From Trichocoleus sp. FACHB-40 (GTDB taxonomy: Bacteria; Cyanobacteriota; Cyanobacteriia; Cyanobacteriales; FACHB-T130): DNA of 32,125 nt. Within the stretch, counting starts at the first letter, position 1, and the number at the start of each line of letters is the position of its first letter. Below are positions 16,104 through 23,814 of the stretch, one piece after another. The stretch spans positions 1 through 32,125 of the forward strand of contig NZ_JACJPF010000089.1 of NCBI RefSeq assembly GCF_014695915.1, in the 5' to 3' direction. The notes beneath the pieces are model-generated. The model saw only the letters and a list, made by a program, of their open reading frames with translations, made no database searches and had not been told where the DNA came from. Position numbers and translations under genes: made by a program.

Positions 16104-16580
16104 TTATGCAGCATCAGGATTAAGCTGAGTCATTTTCCAGGTACTATAAGTGCCAATCGGACTCCAAACTAAATAAGGAATTAGTAGCGCCGCCGCCGAA
16201 CTAGAAATTGGTAATACACAGAGTGTCAACAGGATAGCTACAATTAATCCAGCACCTCCGATAATTGTACCGACACTGAGATTCCGCAGTCTCAGAGTAG
16301 CCGGAATGTAAGTCACTGTAACTACTTCTAGTAACAGATAGGTTGCCATTAATAACCAAGTTTTGAGACTTCCTGGGTCTTTATCCCAGATAATAGAAGC
16401 ACTTATGGCTCCGCTTAAGAAAATGAGATTCCAGATTACGGGAATTGCTGGCTCAAAAACTACTAACCACTTTGGTAAGCGTAGGTGGGTTGCCCACTTA
16501 ACATCGCGCGGTTTAATAAAAAAACTACCAAAGGAAACTAAAAAGGTGATGCCTACAATAACCATCCACGATTTAATCAT
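16104..16580 (-). CDS. TspO/MBR family protein
   Basis: A 158-residue membrane protein with about five hydrophobic helices. Family-like features are PKWLVVFEPAIPVIWNLIFLSGAISASIIW (split over ~37-65) and the final helix with PYLVWSPIGTYSTWKMTQLN, matching the W..Y..W...N end of TspO/MBR proteins. TspO binds tetrapyrroles and cholesterol-like ligands; in cyanobacteria it is linked to stress and light. A second, larger relative is encoded at 20016. It lies 59 bp upstream of the S4 gene on the same strand. A short hairpin AACCCT/AGGGTT (16619-16635) lies upstream of the start. Confidence 0.75.
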   Translation of the reverse strand: MIKSWMVIVGITFLVSFGSFFIKPRDVKWATHLRLPKWLVVFEPAIPVIWNLIFLSGAISASIIWDKDPGSLKTWLLMATYLLLEVVTVTYIPATLRLRNLSVGTIIGGAGLIVAILLTLCVLPISSSAAALLIPYLVWSPIGTYSTWKMTQLNPDAA

Positions 16581-16892
16581 TTTTTTAACCTTTATTTGTG
16601 ATAACTGAACTTGAAAACAACCCTTGGCGAGGGTTATAAAGCCATGTTGTCAAGTTTAAAAATAAATTTAATCAGTCTTTAGTGCGAAAGCAGGGATAAA
16701 GTAGATTCGCAAGTCCGGGTTTTGTAAAATGGGAAGCGATCGCTATAATAAATCCACCCCTAAACCAACATCCCCAATCAGCGATCGCTCAAAATCAAGG
16801 TGGCTTCATGCTAATATCATGGGCATGGAAGCGTTTTTGTCATCTACCCTTAAGGTAGAGATAGTCCGAATTTAAACAGCAAATATCGTCTC
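16581..16892. other. 312-bp divergent intergenic region
   Basis: Lies between tspO (minus) and a methyltransferase gene (plus). It holds a short stem AACCCT/AGGGTT (16619-16635), two HIP1 sites (16736-16743, 16781-16788) and the palindrome CTACCCTTAAGGTAG (16844-16858) 34 bp before the methyltransferase start. The last could be an operator; nothing else is recognised. Confidence 0.45.
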
Positions 16893-17645
16893 ATGTCTAA
16901 ATTTCCGGAAAAACCATTTCAACAAAACAGCTTCGCCTCACTCAGCGCCCAAAGTGCAGATGACCATCAATCAGAGAGATTGTACGCCCAAAGACAGGCA
17001 GATTTAGCTATTCGCTTCAATAAACAGTATCAGAGTGCAGCCTTTGAATTGCCCGAAGAAGTTGAAGCAATGCCAATTTTTCAAGAGTGGGTAGCAGGTA
17101 CTCTTACCCAAAAAATCACTTCTCCATTCTGGGAAATTGTCCAACCTCAAAAAAATCAACGCTGTTTAGATATTGGCTGTGGCGTTAGCTTTTTAATCTA
17201 TCCTTGGCGGGATTGGGGAGCATATTTTTATGGTCAAGAAATCAGCACTGTGGCCCGCGATGCACTCAATTCTCGCGGTTCCCAGTTAAACTCTAAGCTG
17301 TTCAAAGGTGTTGAGTTAGGTTCAGCCCAGCAGTTAAAATACGAAAATGATTTTTTTGACTTAGCGATCGCAACCGGATGGAGTTGTTATTTTCCCCTCG
17401 ATTACTGGGAAATCGCGATGAATGAAGTCAAGCGAGTGCTGAAACCTGGCGGTATATTTGTTTTTGACATTCTCAACCAAGAAAGTCCCTTATCGGAAGA
17501 TTGGGCGGTTCTGGAAACCTATTTAGGTGCAGAGGTGTTTCTCTCGCCTATCGCAGAGTGGGAAAAAATAATTAAAGCTACCGGAGCAAAAATTGTCAAG
17601 CGGAAATCCGGCGAGTTATTTGAATTGTACAAAGTTCAATTTTGA
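16893..17645 (+). CDS. Class I SAM-dependent methyltransferase
   Basis: A 250-residue protein with a Rossmann-type methyltransferase core. SAM motif I is CLDIGCGVSF (91-100), followed by GQEIS as the acidic loop, and DLAIATGWSCYFPLDYW and VKRVLKPGGIFVFDILNQ as the later strands, the latter typical of the Methyltransf_11/UbiE-like fold. An N-terminal helical region (~1-80) precedes the core. The substrate is unknown. It is convergent with the small gene ending at 17661, 15 bp away. The palindrome at 16844-16858 sits in its likely promoter region. Confidence 0.85.
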   Translation: MSKFPEKPFQQNSFASLSAQSADDHQSERLYAQRQADLAIRFNKQYQSAAFELPEEVEAMPIFQEWVAGTLTQKITSPFWEIVQPQKNQRCLDIGCGVSFLIYPWRDWGAYFYGQEISTVARDALNSRGSQLNSKLFKGVELGSAQQLKYENDFFDLAIATGWSCYFPLDYWEIAMNEVKRVLKPGGIFVFDILNQESPLSEDWAVLETYLGAEVFLSPIAEWEKIIKATGAKIVKRKSGELFELYKVQF

Positions 17646-17660
17646 ACCCAGAAAAATAGT

Positions 17661-17924
17661 CTAGCTGACAACTGCCCAAGCGTAGGTAATGATTCCCAGA
17701 AGTGCTACACCAACAATGATTTCAGGTTGTTGCGACCACTTGGCGCGAAAGCTATTCACAAAATAGGTCAATGCTTGCTTGCGCGATCGCCCTAATTCAG
17801 TCATCAGCAATTTTACTTTAGCATCCACCTCCTGAATAGAAACTTCCCCTTTTTTATAGGCAGCTTCTAACTCATCTAATTTCCGCCAATAGTCTTTGGT
17901 ATCTTCTAAAAGATCAGATATCAT
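17661..17924 (-). CDS. Small hypothetical protein with C-terminal membrane helix
   Basis: An 87-residue protein. The first ~65 residues are charged and helical (MISDLLEDTKDYWRKLDELE ..., likely coiled coil), and the C-terminus (PEIIVGVALLGIITYAWAVVS, ~67-87) is a single transmembrane helix, so it is a tail-anchored cytoplasmic coiled-coil protein. I do not recognise the family. It ends 15 bp from the convergent methyltransferase gene. Confidence 0.65.
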   Translation of the reverse strand: MISDLLEDTKDYWRKLDELEAAYKKGEVSIQEVDAKVKLLMTELGRSRKQALTYFVNSFRAKWSQQPEIIVGVALLGIITYAWAVVS

Positions 17925-18143
17925 AAATCGCTCCGTCTGTCTAGCGTTATTAACTTATGTAAATAATCTAACGCAGCTATCTGGGCGGTTGTGTCTGTAA
18001 ATGGATAGAACCATCGTCTATAGATGGGTAGAACTACCACGATTGAAAAAACTCACAGTCCCGCAAATTGGCGAAGCCCATCAACAGCCGATATTCTTAC
18101 TGATTCCGGTATCAAGGTAAACTCTTAAGTTGCACCATATTGT

Positions 18144-18157
18144 CCGGAGAAAAAACC
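18144..18157 (+). promoter_or_regulatory. Shine-Dalgarno deciding the ccmP TTG start
   Basis: GGAGA (18146-18150) lies 7 nt before TTG at 18158. An earlier in-frame TTG (18140) has no such site and would add six residues that precede the conserved [11 protein letters not shown]. The later TTG is therefore the preferred start. Confidence 0.7.
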
Positions 18158-18799
18158 TTGGGCATAGAACTACGCAGTTACGTATTTCTAGACAGCTTGC
18201 AGCCACAGCACGCAGCTTACATCGGTACGGTGGCGCTAGGCTTCTTGCCATTGCCAGGAGATGCGTCGCTGTGGATTGAAATCTCGCCAGGGATCGAAAT
18301 CAACCGGATTACCGATGTCGCCCTAAAATCCGCCTCTGTACGTCCAGGGGTGCAGGTTGTTGAACGACTTTATGGACTTCTAGAAATTCATTCCAGCACG
18401 CAAGGCGAGACGCGGGCAGCTGGGAGAGCAATTTTAGACGCACTGGGAGTCAAAAGAGACGAATGTCTCAAACCGCGAGTCGTTTCCAGCCAAATTATCC
18501 GAAACATAGACGCGCACCAAACACAACTAATCAATCGCACCCGACGCGGACAGCTGCTACTAGCAGGACAAACACTTTATGTATTAGAAGTAGAACCAGC
18601 CGCTTATGCAGCACTAGCGGCGAACGAAGCGGAGAAAGCCGCCGCGATTAACATCCTTGAGGTTAATGCTGTCGGAAGCTTCGGCCGCCTCTACCTGGGT
18701 GGAAAAGAACAAGATATTTTAGCGGGTGCTGGTGGGGCGCTGGCGGCGATTGAAAACGTGCTTGGGAGGCAAAATCCTGCCGCTATGCGTAAGGAATAA
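18158..18799 (+). CDS. ccmP: Carboxysome shell BMC-T protein CcmP
   Basis: A 213-residue tandem-BMC protein starting with TTG ([19 protein letters not shown]). CcmP forms pseudohexameric trimers of the beta-carboxysome shell with a gated pore, thought to pass 3PGA and RuBP. The first BMC unit covers ~1-105 ([22 protein letters not shown]) and the second ~125-213 ([23 protein letters not shown] ... [15 protein letters not shown]). Length and order match CcmP rather than single-domain CcmK. No other carboxysome gene is nearby, which fits the known habit of ccmP as a satellite locus. TTG and the SD suggest deliberately modest translation, as needed for a minor shell protein. Confidence 0.9.
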   Translation: MGIELRSYVFLDSLQPQHAAYIGTVALGFLPLPGDASLWIEISPGIEINRITDVALKSASVRPGVQVVERLYGLLEIHSSTQGETRAAGRAILDALGVKRDECLKPRVVSSQIIRNIDAHQTQLINRTRRGQLLLAGQTLYVLEVEPAAYAALAANEAEKAAAINILEVNAVGSFGRLYLGGKEQDILAGAGGALAAIENVLGRQNPAAMRKE

Positions 18800-18866
18800 T
18801 TTTTTGGATTTATATAAAACCACTCTGTTCTAGATTACCCAACAAAAATTACCAAACCAAACAGAT

Positions 18867-19694
18867 ATGTCTATACAGCATCTTGCCCTACTTAAAGAAG
18901 GTGCAGTCAAATGGATTGAGTGGAGAAGGCAAAACCCAGAGATAGAACCAGACCTCAGCGAAGCGAATCTCAGAGGCGCGAACCTCAGAGGCGCAAGCTT
19001 GGGAGGAGCAAACCTCAGAAAAGCCGATCTCTGCAAAGCTAAACTGATCACCGCGAACCTTAGCCATGCGAATCTGGCTCATGCGAACCTTCAAGAAGCC
19101 CAACTCATGGACGCTAACCTTCAAGAAGCCGATTTTAGCATTGCGAACCTAAGCGAAGCCAACCTCAGAGATGCCGATCTGGGTAACGCTAACCTGATCG
19201 GCGCTGACCTGAGAATGGTTAACCTAAAAGGAGCTAACCTCAGCAATGCGAACTTGATCGGCGCTGACCTCAGAGAAGCTAACCTCAGCGGTGCTGATCT
19301 GGGCGGAGCAAAACTGGGAAGGTCGAATCTGTGCGAGGCTAACCTAATCGCAGCTAACCTGATTGAAGCTGACCTCACAGGAGCTAACCTTTACAATGCT
19401 GAACTCCTGGGGGCTTACCTTTACAAAGCTAACCTTCACAAAGCTAACTTGAGTGAAGCGCACCTTAGTAAAGCTTACGTTTTCCGAGCCAACTTGAGCG
19501 AAGCTGACTTTTACGCAGCTGATTTGAGATGGGCTAACCTGGTGCGGACTACGCTGGCTGGTGCTAACCTCAGCAAAGCCAATCTTAGAGGAGCTAATCT
19601 TACAGCCGCTGACCTCACAGGCGCTAACCTCACAGGCGCTAACCTCACAGGCGTTAATCTCCAAAGGGCAATTTTGCCTAATGGCACAACCTAA
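18867..19694 (+). CDS. Pentapeptide-repeat protein
   Basis: A 275-residue protein. After a ~30-residue lead ([20 protein letters not shown]) there are about 45 tandem A(N/D)LxxA-type pentapeptides running to the C-terminus, forming a right-handed quadrilateral beta helix. Some repeats carry a bulky residue at position 3 or 5 (H, Y, F), and the C-terminus has three near-identical copies of LTGAN. Cyanobacteria have dozens of such proteins of mostly unknown role. There is no signal peptide or partner domain. At DNA level it is a degenerate 15-bp tandem repeat, prone to slippage. It lies 67 bp after ccmP on the same strand. Confidence 0.92.
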   Translation: MSIQHLALLKEGAVKWIEWRRQNPEIEPDLSEANLRGANLRGASLGGANLRKADLCKAKLITANLSHANLAHANLQEAQLMDANLQEADFSIANLSEANLRDADLGNANLIGADLRMVNLKGANLSNANLIGADLREANLSGADLGGAKLGRSNLCEANLIAANLIEADLTGANLYNAELLGAYLYKANLHKANLSEAHLSKAYVFRANLSEADFYAADLRWANLVRTTLAGANLSKANLRGANLTAADLTGANLTGANLTGVNLQRAILPNGTT

Positions 19695-19755
19695 ATTGGT
19701 TGTAAACCGTAGACAGACCGGAGAGCCTATCTAAGCTAGAAACGCGATAATAATA

Positions 19756-19842
19756 TATAGCAATTCAAGGGTTGGGTGCGATACATCTGTAGGAACATGG
19801 CAATGTCCCTATCAAGGTCGCCCGAAGGTTTCAATTGCGATA
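19756..19842 (+). repeat. Miniature TIR element C1 (87 bp)
   Basis: The ends are TATAGCAATT (19756-19765) and AATTGCGATA (19833-19842), inverted copies with one mismatch. The interior has an imperfect hairpin (GTAGGAACATGGCA / TGTCCCTAT), related to the GTAGGGACACGGCA hairpin of the copies at 12381 and 22423. Confidence 0.65.
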
Positions 19843-19867
19843 TATTCTACCCAACTGAGAAACGTTA

Positions 19868-19976
19868 TATAGCAGTCCTATTTGATTCTGATTCGTAAAA
19901 AAACGAACTGCTCCAGGCGCAGAGGGCGCTCCAGAGATAAAAGAAAGAGGTTTACAACCTATTTAGGATTGCTATA
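19868..19976 (+). repeat. Miniature TIR element C2 (109 bp, complete)
   Basis: The ends are TATAGCAGTCCT (19868-19879) and AGGATTGCTATA (19965-19976), inverted with one mismatch. The interior (GATTCGTAAAAAAACGAAC, CAGAGGGCGCTCCAGAG) is shared, in inverse orientation, with the partial copies at 7955-8019 and 11708-11800. Ends are flanked by further TA. Confidence 0.7.
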
Positions 19977-20015
19977 TCGCGGCTTGAGCAATCTGTGTTT
20001 GAGGTATTTATCTAT

Positions 20016-20792
20016 ATGAATTCAGTCAATAAGCCCTTTGATTCAAATTTGATTCTGCAATGGGTCAATTTGATTGCTGTCCTCGCTGCTTTCGGTATCA
20101 ATGTATATGCCAATGTTTCTCCGCCTAATGGATTAACAATTGGCGAAGTTTCCAATACTTTCTTTAGCAATGTGCAAATTATACCCGCCAATTATGCTTT
20201 TGCAATTTGGGGTCTGATTTATTTGGGGTTAATTAGCTTTGGCGTATATCAGGTACTTCCTAACCAACGGCAAAATCCTCTGCTGCGGCGGATTGGCTAT
20301 CTTCTAGCAGTAGCTAGTATTGCTCAAATTGTGTGGGTATTTCTTTTTGTATATCAATTTTTCGCGCTTTCGGTGGTAGCGATGCTTTTTATTTTGCTAC
20401 CTCTGATTGGAATTTATCTACGGTTGGGAATTGGTAGGGAAAGAGTATCGCGCAAAGAGTTGTGGTTGGTTCATACTCCTTTGAGTATTTATCTAGGTTG
20501 GATTAGCGTGGCGACGATTGTCAATGTGGCGAGTACACTTTACAGTTTAGGCTGGAATGGTTGGGGGATCAGTCCCCAAGCGTGGACAGTAATTATGCTG
20601 CTAGTGGGGGGAGCGATCGCTGCTACTATTGCTAAAACACGATCTGACATTGCCTTTCCCGTGGTAATCATTTGGGCTTATATAGCGATCGCAGTACGTC
20701 AAGCTAATCAACCACTAATTGCTGCAACAGCGGTAGGATTAGCTTTAGCCTTGGGGTTGTTAGTTTTGTTAAGAGGGATGCGCCGCTTATAA
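20016..20792 (+). CDS. Tryptophan-rich TspO-like membrane protein
   Basis: A 258-residue polytopic membrane protein from the ATG at 20016 (an upstream GTG at 19995 would add seven residues). About seven to eight hydrophobic helices are visible, with conserved-looking features of TspO/tryptophan-rich sensory proteins: NYAFAIWGLIYLGLISFGVYQ (split at ~56-76), PLSIYLGWISVATIVN and the later WTVIML, IWAYIAIAVRQA. It is considerably larger than classical TspO (~160 residues) and carries additional C-terminal helices, so it is a distant relative. The ligand is unknown. A second TspO-like gene lies at 16104-16580. The gene stands directly after a pair of miniature repeat elements. Confidence 0.65.
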   Translation: MNSVNKPFDSNLILQWVNLIAVLAAFGINVYANVSPPNGLTIGEVSNTFFSNVQIIPANYAFAIWGLIYLGLISFGVYQVLPNQRQNPLLRRIGYLLAVASIAQIVWVFLFVYQFFALSVVAMLFILLPLIGIYLRLGIGRERVSRKELWLVHTPLSIYLGWISVATIVNVASTLYSLGWNGWGISPQAWTVIMLLVGGAIAATIAKTRSDIAFPVVIIWAYIAIAVRQANQPLIAATAVGLALALGLLVLLRGMRRL

Positions 20793-20951
20793 TCAGCGCA
20801 ATATTAGCCACGTTTTTAAGGATGTTCTAATCTGTAAAGTTGAACCAAAACTTAAAATCAGCGATATTGCAATATGTTACTCAAAAAGTAGGAAACATCT
20901 AAAAGAAATTTTTCTTAAGCTAGTAGTGTGTTTCCGGATTTTGAAGTAGCT

Positions 20952-21533
20952 ATGGATACCCTGTTAACTATTGCAATTGGTATCGGTTTGAGTGCGGCTT
21001 GCGGCTTTCGGATTTTTGTACCGCCGCTGGTAATGAGTATTGCTGCACTATTTGGACATTTGCCACTTTCACAGAACTTTGAGTGGGTGGGAACTTATCC
21101 GGCGTTGGAGGCGTTTGCTGTAGCGACTTGCGTTGAGATTGCGGCTTACTATATTCCGTGGGTGGATAATTTACTCGATACTGTTTCTACACCGACTGCG
21201 ATCGCTGTGGGAACTTCCATCGTTGCAGCCTTAATTCCCAACACTGATCCTTTATTGCAGTGGACAATAGCGGTAATTGCTGGTGGCGGTTCGGCGGGAC
21301 TTGTGCAAGCATTTACGGCAATGACTCGCTTATCTTCAACAGCGCTGACGGTGGGAATTGGCAATGCCGTTGTTTCTACAGTTGAAGCAGCTAGTTCGAT
21401 TATTCTATCGATATTAGCAATTTTTGTGCCTATCGTGGCTGTGGGTTTGGTAGCAGCATTGTTAATTTTAATTGTCAGGAAAGGATGGCAAAGTTTAGCG
21501 ATGAAAAGTTTGGTAAAAACGCCTAACGAGTAA
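20952..21533 (+). CDS. DUF4126 membrane protein
   Basis: A 193-residue protein from the ATG at 20952 (a GTG at 20928 is in frame but less likely). It has a hydrophobic N-terminus, the typical DUF4126 opening TIAIGIGLSAACGFRIFVPPLV, and PWVDNLLDTVSTPTAIAVGT. Four to five helices follow, rich in small residues, and the protein ends VRKGWQSLAMKSL. The function is unknown; the family is widespread in bacteria as an integral membrane protein. It is alone on the plus strand, followed by a large inverted-repeat element. Confidence 0.82.
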   Translation: MDTLLTIAIGIGLSAACGFRIFVPPLVMSIAALFGHLPLSQNFEWVGTYPALEAFAVATCVEIAAYYIPWVDNLLDTVSTPTAIAVGTSIVAALIPNTDPLLQWTIAVIAGGGSAGLVQAFTAMTRLSSTALTVGIGNAVVSTVEAASSIILSILAIFVPIVAVGLVAALLILIVRKGWQSLAMKSLVKTPNE

Positions 21534-21557
21534 GCTTTAGGGCGAATAAAAAAAGGT

Positions 21558-21710
21558 GCATCCCGTATTTACAAAAATACCTGGCGATTGGAAATCGCGG
21601 CTACACAAACCAAGTCCGCCTGCGCGGACTCAATTGGGGCTGGGTGGGTAGGCTTTGTTTGTGGAGCATCGAGACTTCCAGCCTGTGGACGATTTGCAAA
21701 TACGGGATGC
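21558..21710. repeat. 153-bp inverted-repeat element with nested hairpins
   Basis: The outer arms GCATCCCGTATTT (21558-21570) and AAATACGGGATGC (21698-21710) are perfect inverses. Inside, GGCGATTGGAAATC.. and GACTTCCAGCC form a second imperfect arm, and AGTCCGC/GCGGACT (21613-21630, 4-nt loop) makes a perfect central hairpin. It looks like a dispersed structured repeat of the kind common in filamentous cyanobacteria, capable of one long cruciform or a structured RNA. Two ORFs running through it (21588-21903) are judged spurious. Confidence 0.65.
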
Positions 21711-21780
21711 TCCCGGCGGGCTTATCTTGTGGATCATCATCGACCCTTTAGGGTGCGGGCGTGTAGGGTGTATCTGCTAT

Positions 21781-22356
21781 TTAACTGCGCCGTTGTTGCA
21801 TCTCTTGGCGGCGCATAGGCATGGCATCAATTTGCTTAAAAATAATATCAGGTGCGACTGGAGATTTATCGCGGCGCTTTTGCGTACCATCCTTACCCAC
21901 TAGGATGACACTAAATTCCTCAGAGCTAATATTAAATCGATTGCGGAGTTGAGCGACCGCCGATTCATCGATAATTTGGTTGTTGATGCGGCTTTTACCT
22001 TCTTTTAATAACTCAATAACTAGCAAATGTCTGTCATTTAATCCCGCAGCTTGTTTCTGAAGTAGCTGCATTTGCTGTTGGTAATCGGGGCTATTTTCTG
22101 TGGGGGCAAAAACCAATAATAGGCGATTTTTCCATTGATAGGAGCCAAGATTGAACATTGCTTTAGGTGGTTGTGCGCTGGCTACTTCTCTATAGGATTG
22201 TTCCGTATTTTCCAGATGCGGCAACAGGCTGGTAATTGCAGTTGCTGTCGAAGCAGCCGATTGAGCAACTGGTTGCTCAATGCGGGTTAAGGTCATAGTC
22301 GAGCAGCTAGAAGTGAGGTAAGCCAGCAGCCCCAGAACAAGCGATCGCATAATCAT
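21781..22356 (-). CDS. DUF4174 (thioredoxin-like) lipoprotein-like protein
   Basis: About 191 residues from the Met at 22356, which places a signal-like segment MIMRSLVLGLLAYLTSSC at the N-terminus; the open frame continues to 22413. The Cys could be lipidated, though the lipobox (LTSSC) is not ideal. The C-terminal ~120 residues match the DUF4174 pattern: LGSYQWKNRLLLVFAPTENS, a mid DRHLLVIELLKEG, and SSEEFSVILVGKDGTQKRR near the end. That family has a thioredoxin-like fold without the CxxC motif, and none is present here, so redox activity is not expected. A miniature repeat element begins 10 bp upstream of the longest possible start. Confidence 0.72.
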   Translation of the reverse strand: MIMRSLVLGLLAYLTSSCSTMTLTRIEQPVAQSAASTATAITSLLPHLENTEQSYREVASAQPPKAMFNLGSYQWKNRLLLVFAPTENSPDYQQQMQLLQKQAAGLNDRHLLVIELLKEGKSRINNQIIDESAVAQLRNRFNISSEEFSVILVGKDGTQKRRDKSPVAPDIIFKQIDAMPMRRQEMQQRRS

Positions 22357-22422
22357 TTTAATACTATAGCCATCCGACGTGCTTTGTGATGTTGTAGACA
22401 GATACATTTTCATGCTAACTAA

Positions 22423-22525
22423 TATCGCAATCTTCTTTGAGTTGTGAACGAGTATTCACCCTGGTGTAGGGACACGGCAGTGCCGTGTCCCTACATAGGT
22501 TCACGAATCATTGAGGACTGCTATA
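22423..22525 (-). repeat. Miniature TIR element D (103 bp, complete)
   Basis: The ends are TATCGCAATCTT (22423-22434) and AGGACTGCTATA (22514-22525), inverted with a few mismatches. Internally it has a near-perfect hairpin GTAGGGACACGGCA / TGCCGTGTCCCTAC (22466-22494). Its reverse complement matches element B (12381-12462) across the shared region. Its left edge resembles element A (..TTTGAGTT..). Confidence 0.7.
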
Positions 22526-22930
22526 TCTGCTTTTTCTAACCCAATTCGGATTTTTATATAAATTCTACCAATCGAGATAACCTTGCTGATAAAGCATTCA
22601 TGGCGTTGAAATAAATTTCTCTTTTTAAAGCTTAAACCCCTAAAACAGGTTGGAACATTTATTTGGGAATCGTGACGATGGCTTTAGTTATGAAGCCGTG
22701 TATACGCTTTCGCGGCTTCTGGCAGAGTACCTTAGTTCAAGGCGGAAGGAATGCAAGAAGTCTACTAACCGAGATGTATTGAGAGTAAACGCCCTAATGC
22801 ACCGTTTTGGGCGATATTTTAAGGGTTTTCCCAGCCTACTATTGACTTGAGAATTTTGCGGAATTGTGCAGAATAGCAGCGATCGCGTTTGTATAAGGAT
22901 AACTGCTGTGAGTGAAAGGGATTTTTGCAA
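22526..22930. other. 405-bp region without a confident gene
   Basis: A 66-codon plus-strand frame from a TTG (22650-22850) crosses this region but has no ribosome-binding site and no family resemblance. Two small inverted motifs (CGCCC / GGGCG near 22790-22813) sit inside. One HIP1 occurs near 22880. A structured RNA cannot be excluded. Confidence 0.4.
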
Positions 22931-23143
22931 TTGAAACGCAGTATTGGCAGAAGAAAGCGCTCTAAAAAAATAACAAAGGTCGCATGGAAACGTTTAGCTA
23001 TTACCGCCGGGGCCGGGTTACTGACAGTTTGGGCGTTAGTTTTCGCCTATGATACGTGGCGAAAACGAGATAGTTGGTGTGTGAAGTTATTCTATCCAGA
23101 TGGAACAACCAAAGAGTTTTATCAGGATGAATGTCAGCCATGA
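22931..23143 (+). CDS. Small membrane protein with basic N-terminus
   Basis: A 70-residue protein starting at TTG 22931, chosen because AAAGGGA (22915-22921) is then 9 nt upstream; TTG 22925 is the alternative. It has a highly basic N-terminus (KRSIGRRKRSKK), one hydrophobic helix (~20-38, LAITAGAGLLTVWALVFAY) and a short extracytoplasmic-side tail with two cysteines (WCVKLFYPDGTTKEFYQDEC). The basic N-terminus predicts the tail outside the cytoplasm. The two Cys, 19 residues apart, could form a disulfide. I do not know the family. Confidence 0.5.
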   Translation: MKRSIGRRKRSKKITKVAWKRLAITAGAGLLTVWALVFAYDTWRKRDSWCVKLFYPDGTTKEFYQDECQP

Positions 23144-23814
23144 AAATTTGCGCGATCGCATCCTGTTAAGCGGCTCTATCTTTACTAATTACAACGCAAA
23201 ATGAGATTACTATATCAAATCCGAGCTTTGTCTGCAACTCCCTATCAGCCGAGCTTTTATGGCTTATCGGGAAACCTTATAGTCAAAAGCAACTGTGCGA
23301 TCGCGTACTTAGTTGTTCCAATTTTCTGACTGATTGGCAACAGCGCGATCGCTCCCCTCGGAATTCAGCAGCAAAAAGCTATTTTACCTATTTTTATGGC
23401 ATTTTACCTGGGAATAATGCCCTTTACACAGCATTCTTTGTAGTCTATAGCACAAAATTCTTTTACATCTCGCCCTTTCTTTAGAAAGACTAGCAAGCCG
23501 CTCTAGTAAAGCCTAAGACCAACGATAGTCTTTTTTAGCATTTACATAAAATTCATCCTTCAGGGAGAAGGAAACGGCAGACCTATCTGGTAAATTGACA
23601 TACAGTACCAGGCTGTTTTCAATAAATGCTTGGCAAGTTACGATACGGTTAGCAAAGCGCTAGTTGGTGCTTTATTACGTTTGTTATTGCAGTTTCTGAA
23701 GAATGAAGGCTACTATAAAATGCCATGTTTTACTTTCTGAATTAGCTTTTACCTTTCAAGGGTAAGACATTTTTGGAAGCCATCTTTCGATTATATAACT
23801 ATCTGAGGCTAGTT
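23144..23814. other. 671-bp upstream region of the polysaccharide cluster
   Basis: The longest gene-free stretch in the window. It contains two HIP1 sites or variants (near 23345) and no long ORF. A candidate promoter (23595-23623) is listed separately. TATAAA occurs at 23714-23719 without a well-placed -35. The length suggests a long 5' leader or several regulatory sites ahead of the glycan operon. Confidence 0.4.
23595..23623 (+). promoter_or_regulatory. Candidate promoter of the polysaccharide cluster
   Basis: A perfect TTGACA (23595-23600) is followed after 17 bp by TTCAAT (23618-23623), a 4/6 match to the -10 box. It would give a 5' leader of about 185 nt before the ATG at 23815. Inference from sequence only. 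Confidence 0.4.

Larger units (their letters stand above)
19695..20015. other. 321-bp spacer made of two miniature elements
   Basis: Mostly occupied by the miniature TIR elements at 19756-19842 and 19868-19976, arranged 25 bp apart. No gene or other signal is recognised. The promoter of the next gene must lie in or beside the second element. Confidence 0.55.

Noticed and set aside
18830-19664. Minus-strand ORFs opposite the pentapeptide gene
   Set aside because: They are the mirror of the 15-bp tandem repeat (repetitive Ala/Leu/Arg or Val/Ser text), with no independent support.
18867-19694. CRISPR-like regular repetition
   Set aside because: The periodicity is 15 bp in frame and encodes A(N/D)LxxA pentapeptides, not repeat-spacer units.
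21588-21903. Two overlapping plus-strand ORFs
   Set aside because: They run through the 153-bp inverted repeat and the 3' end of the DUF4174 gene. The peptides are Cys/Gly/Arg-rich and change frame with the repeat, so they are shadows.
22650-22850. 66-codon ORF on the plus strand
   Set aside because: TTG start without a ribosome-binding site, no recognisable domain, and a competing ORF on the other strand. Kept only as part of an unexplained region.
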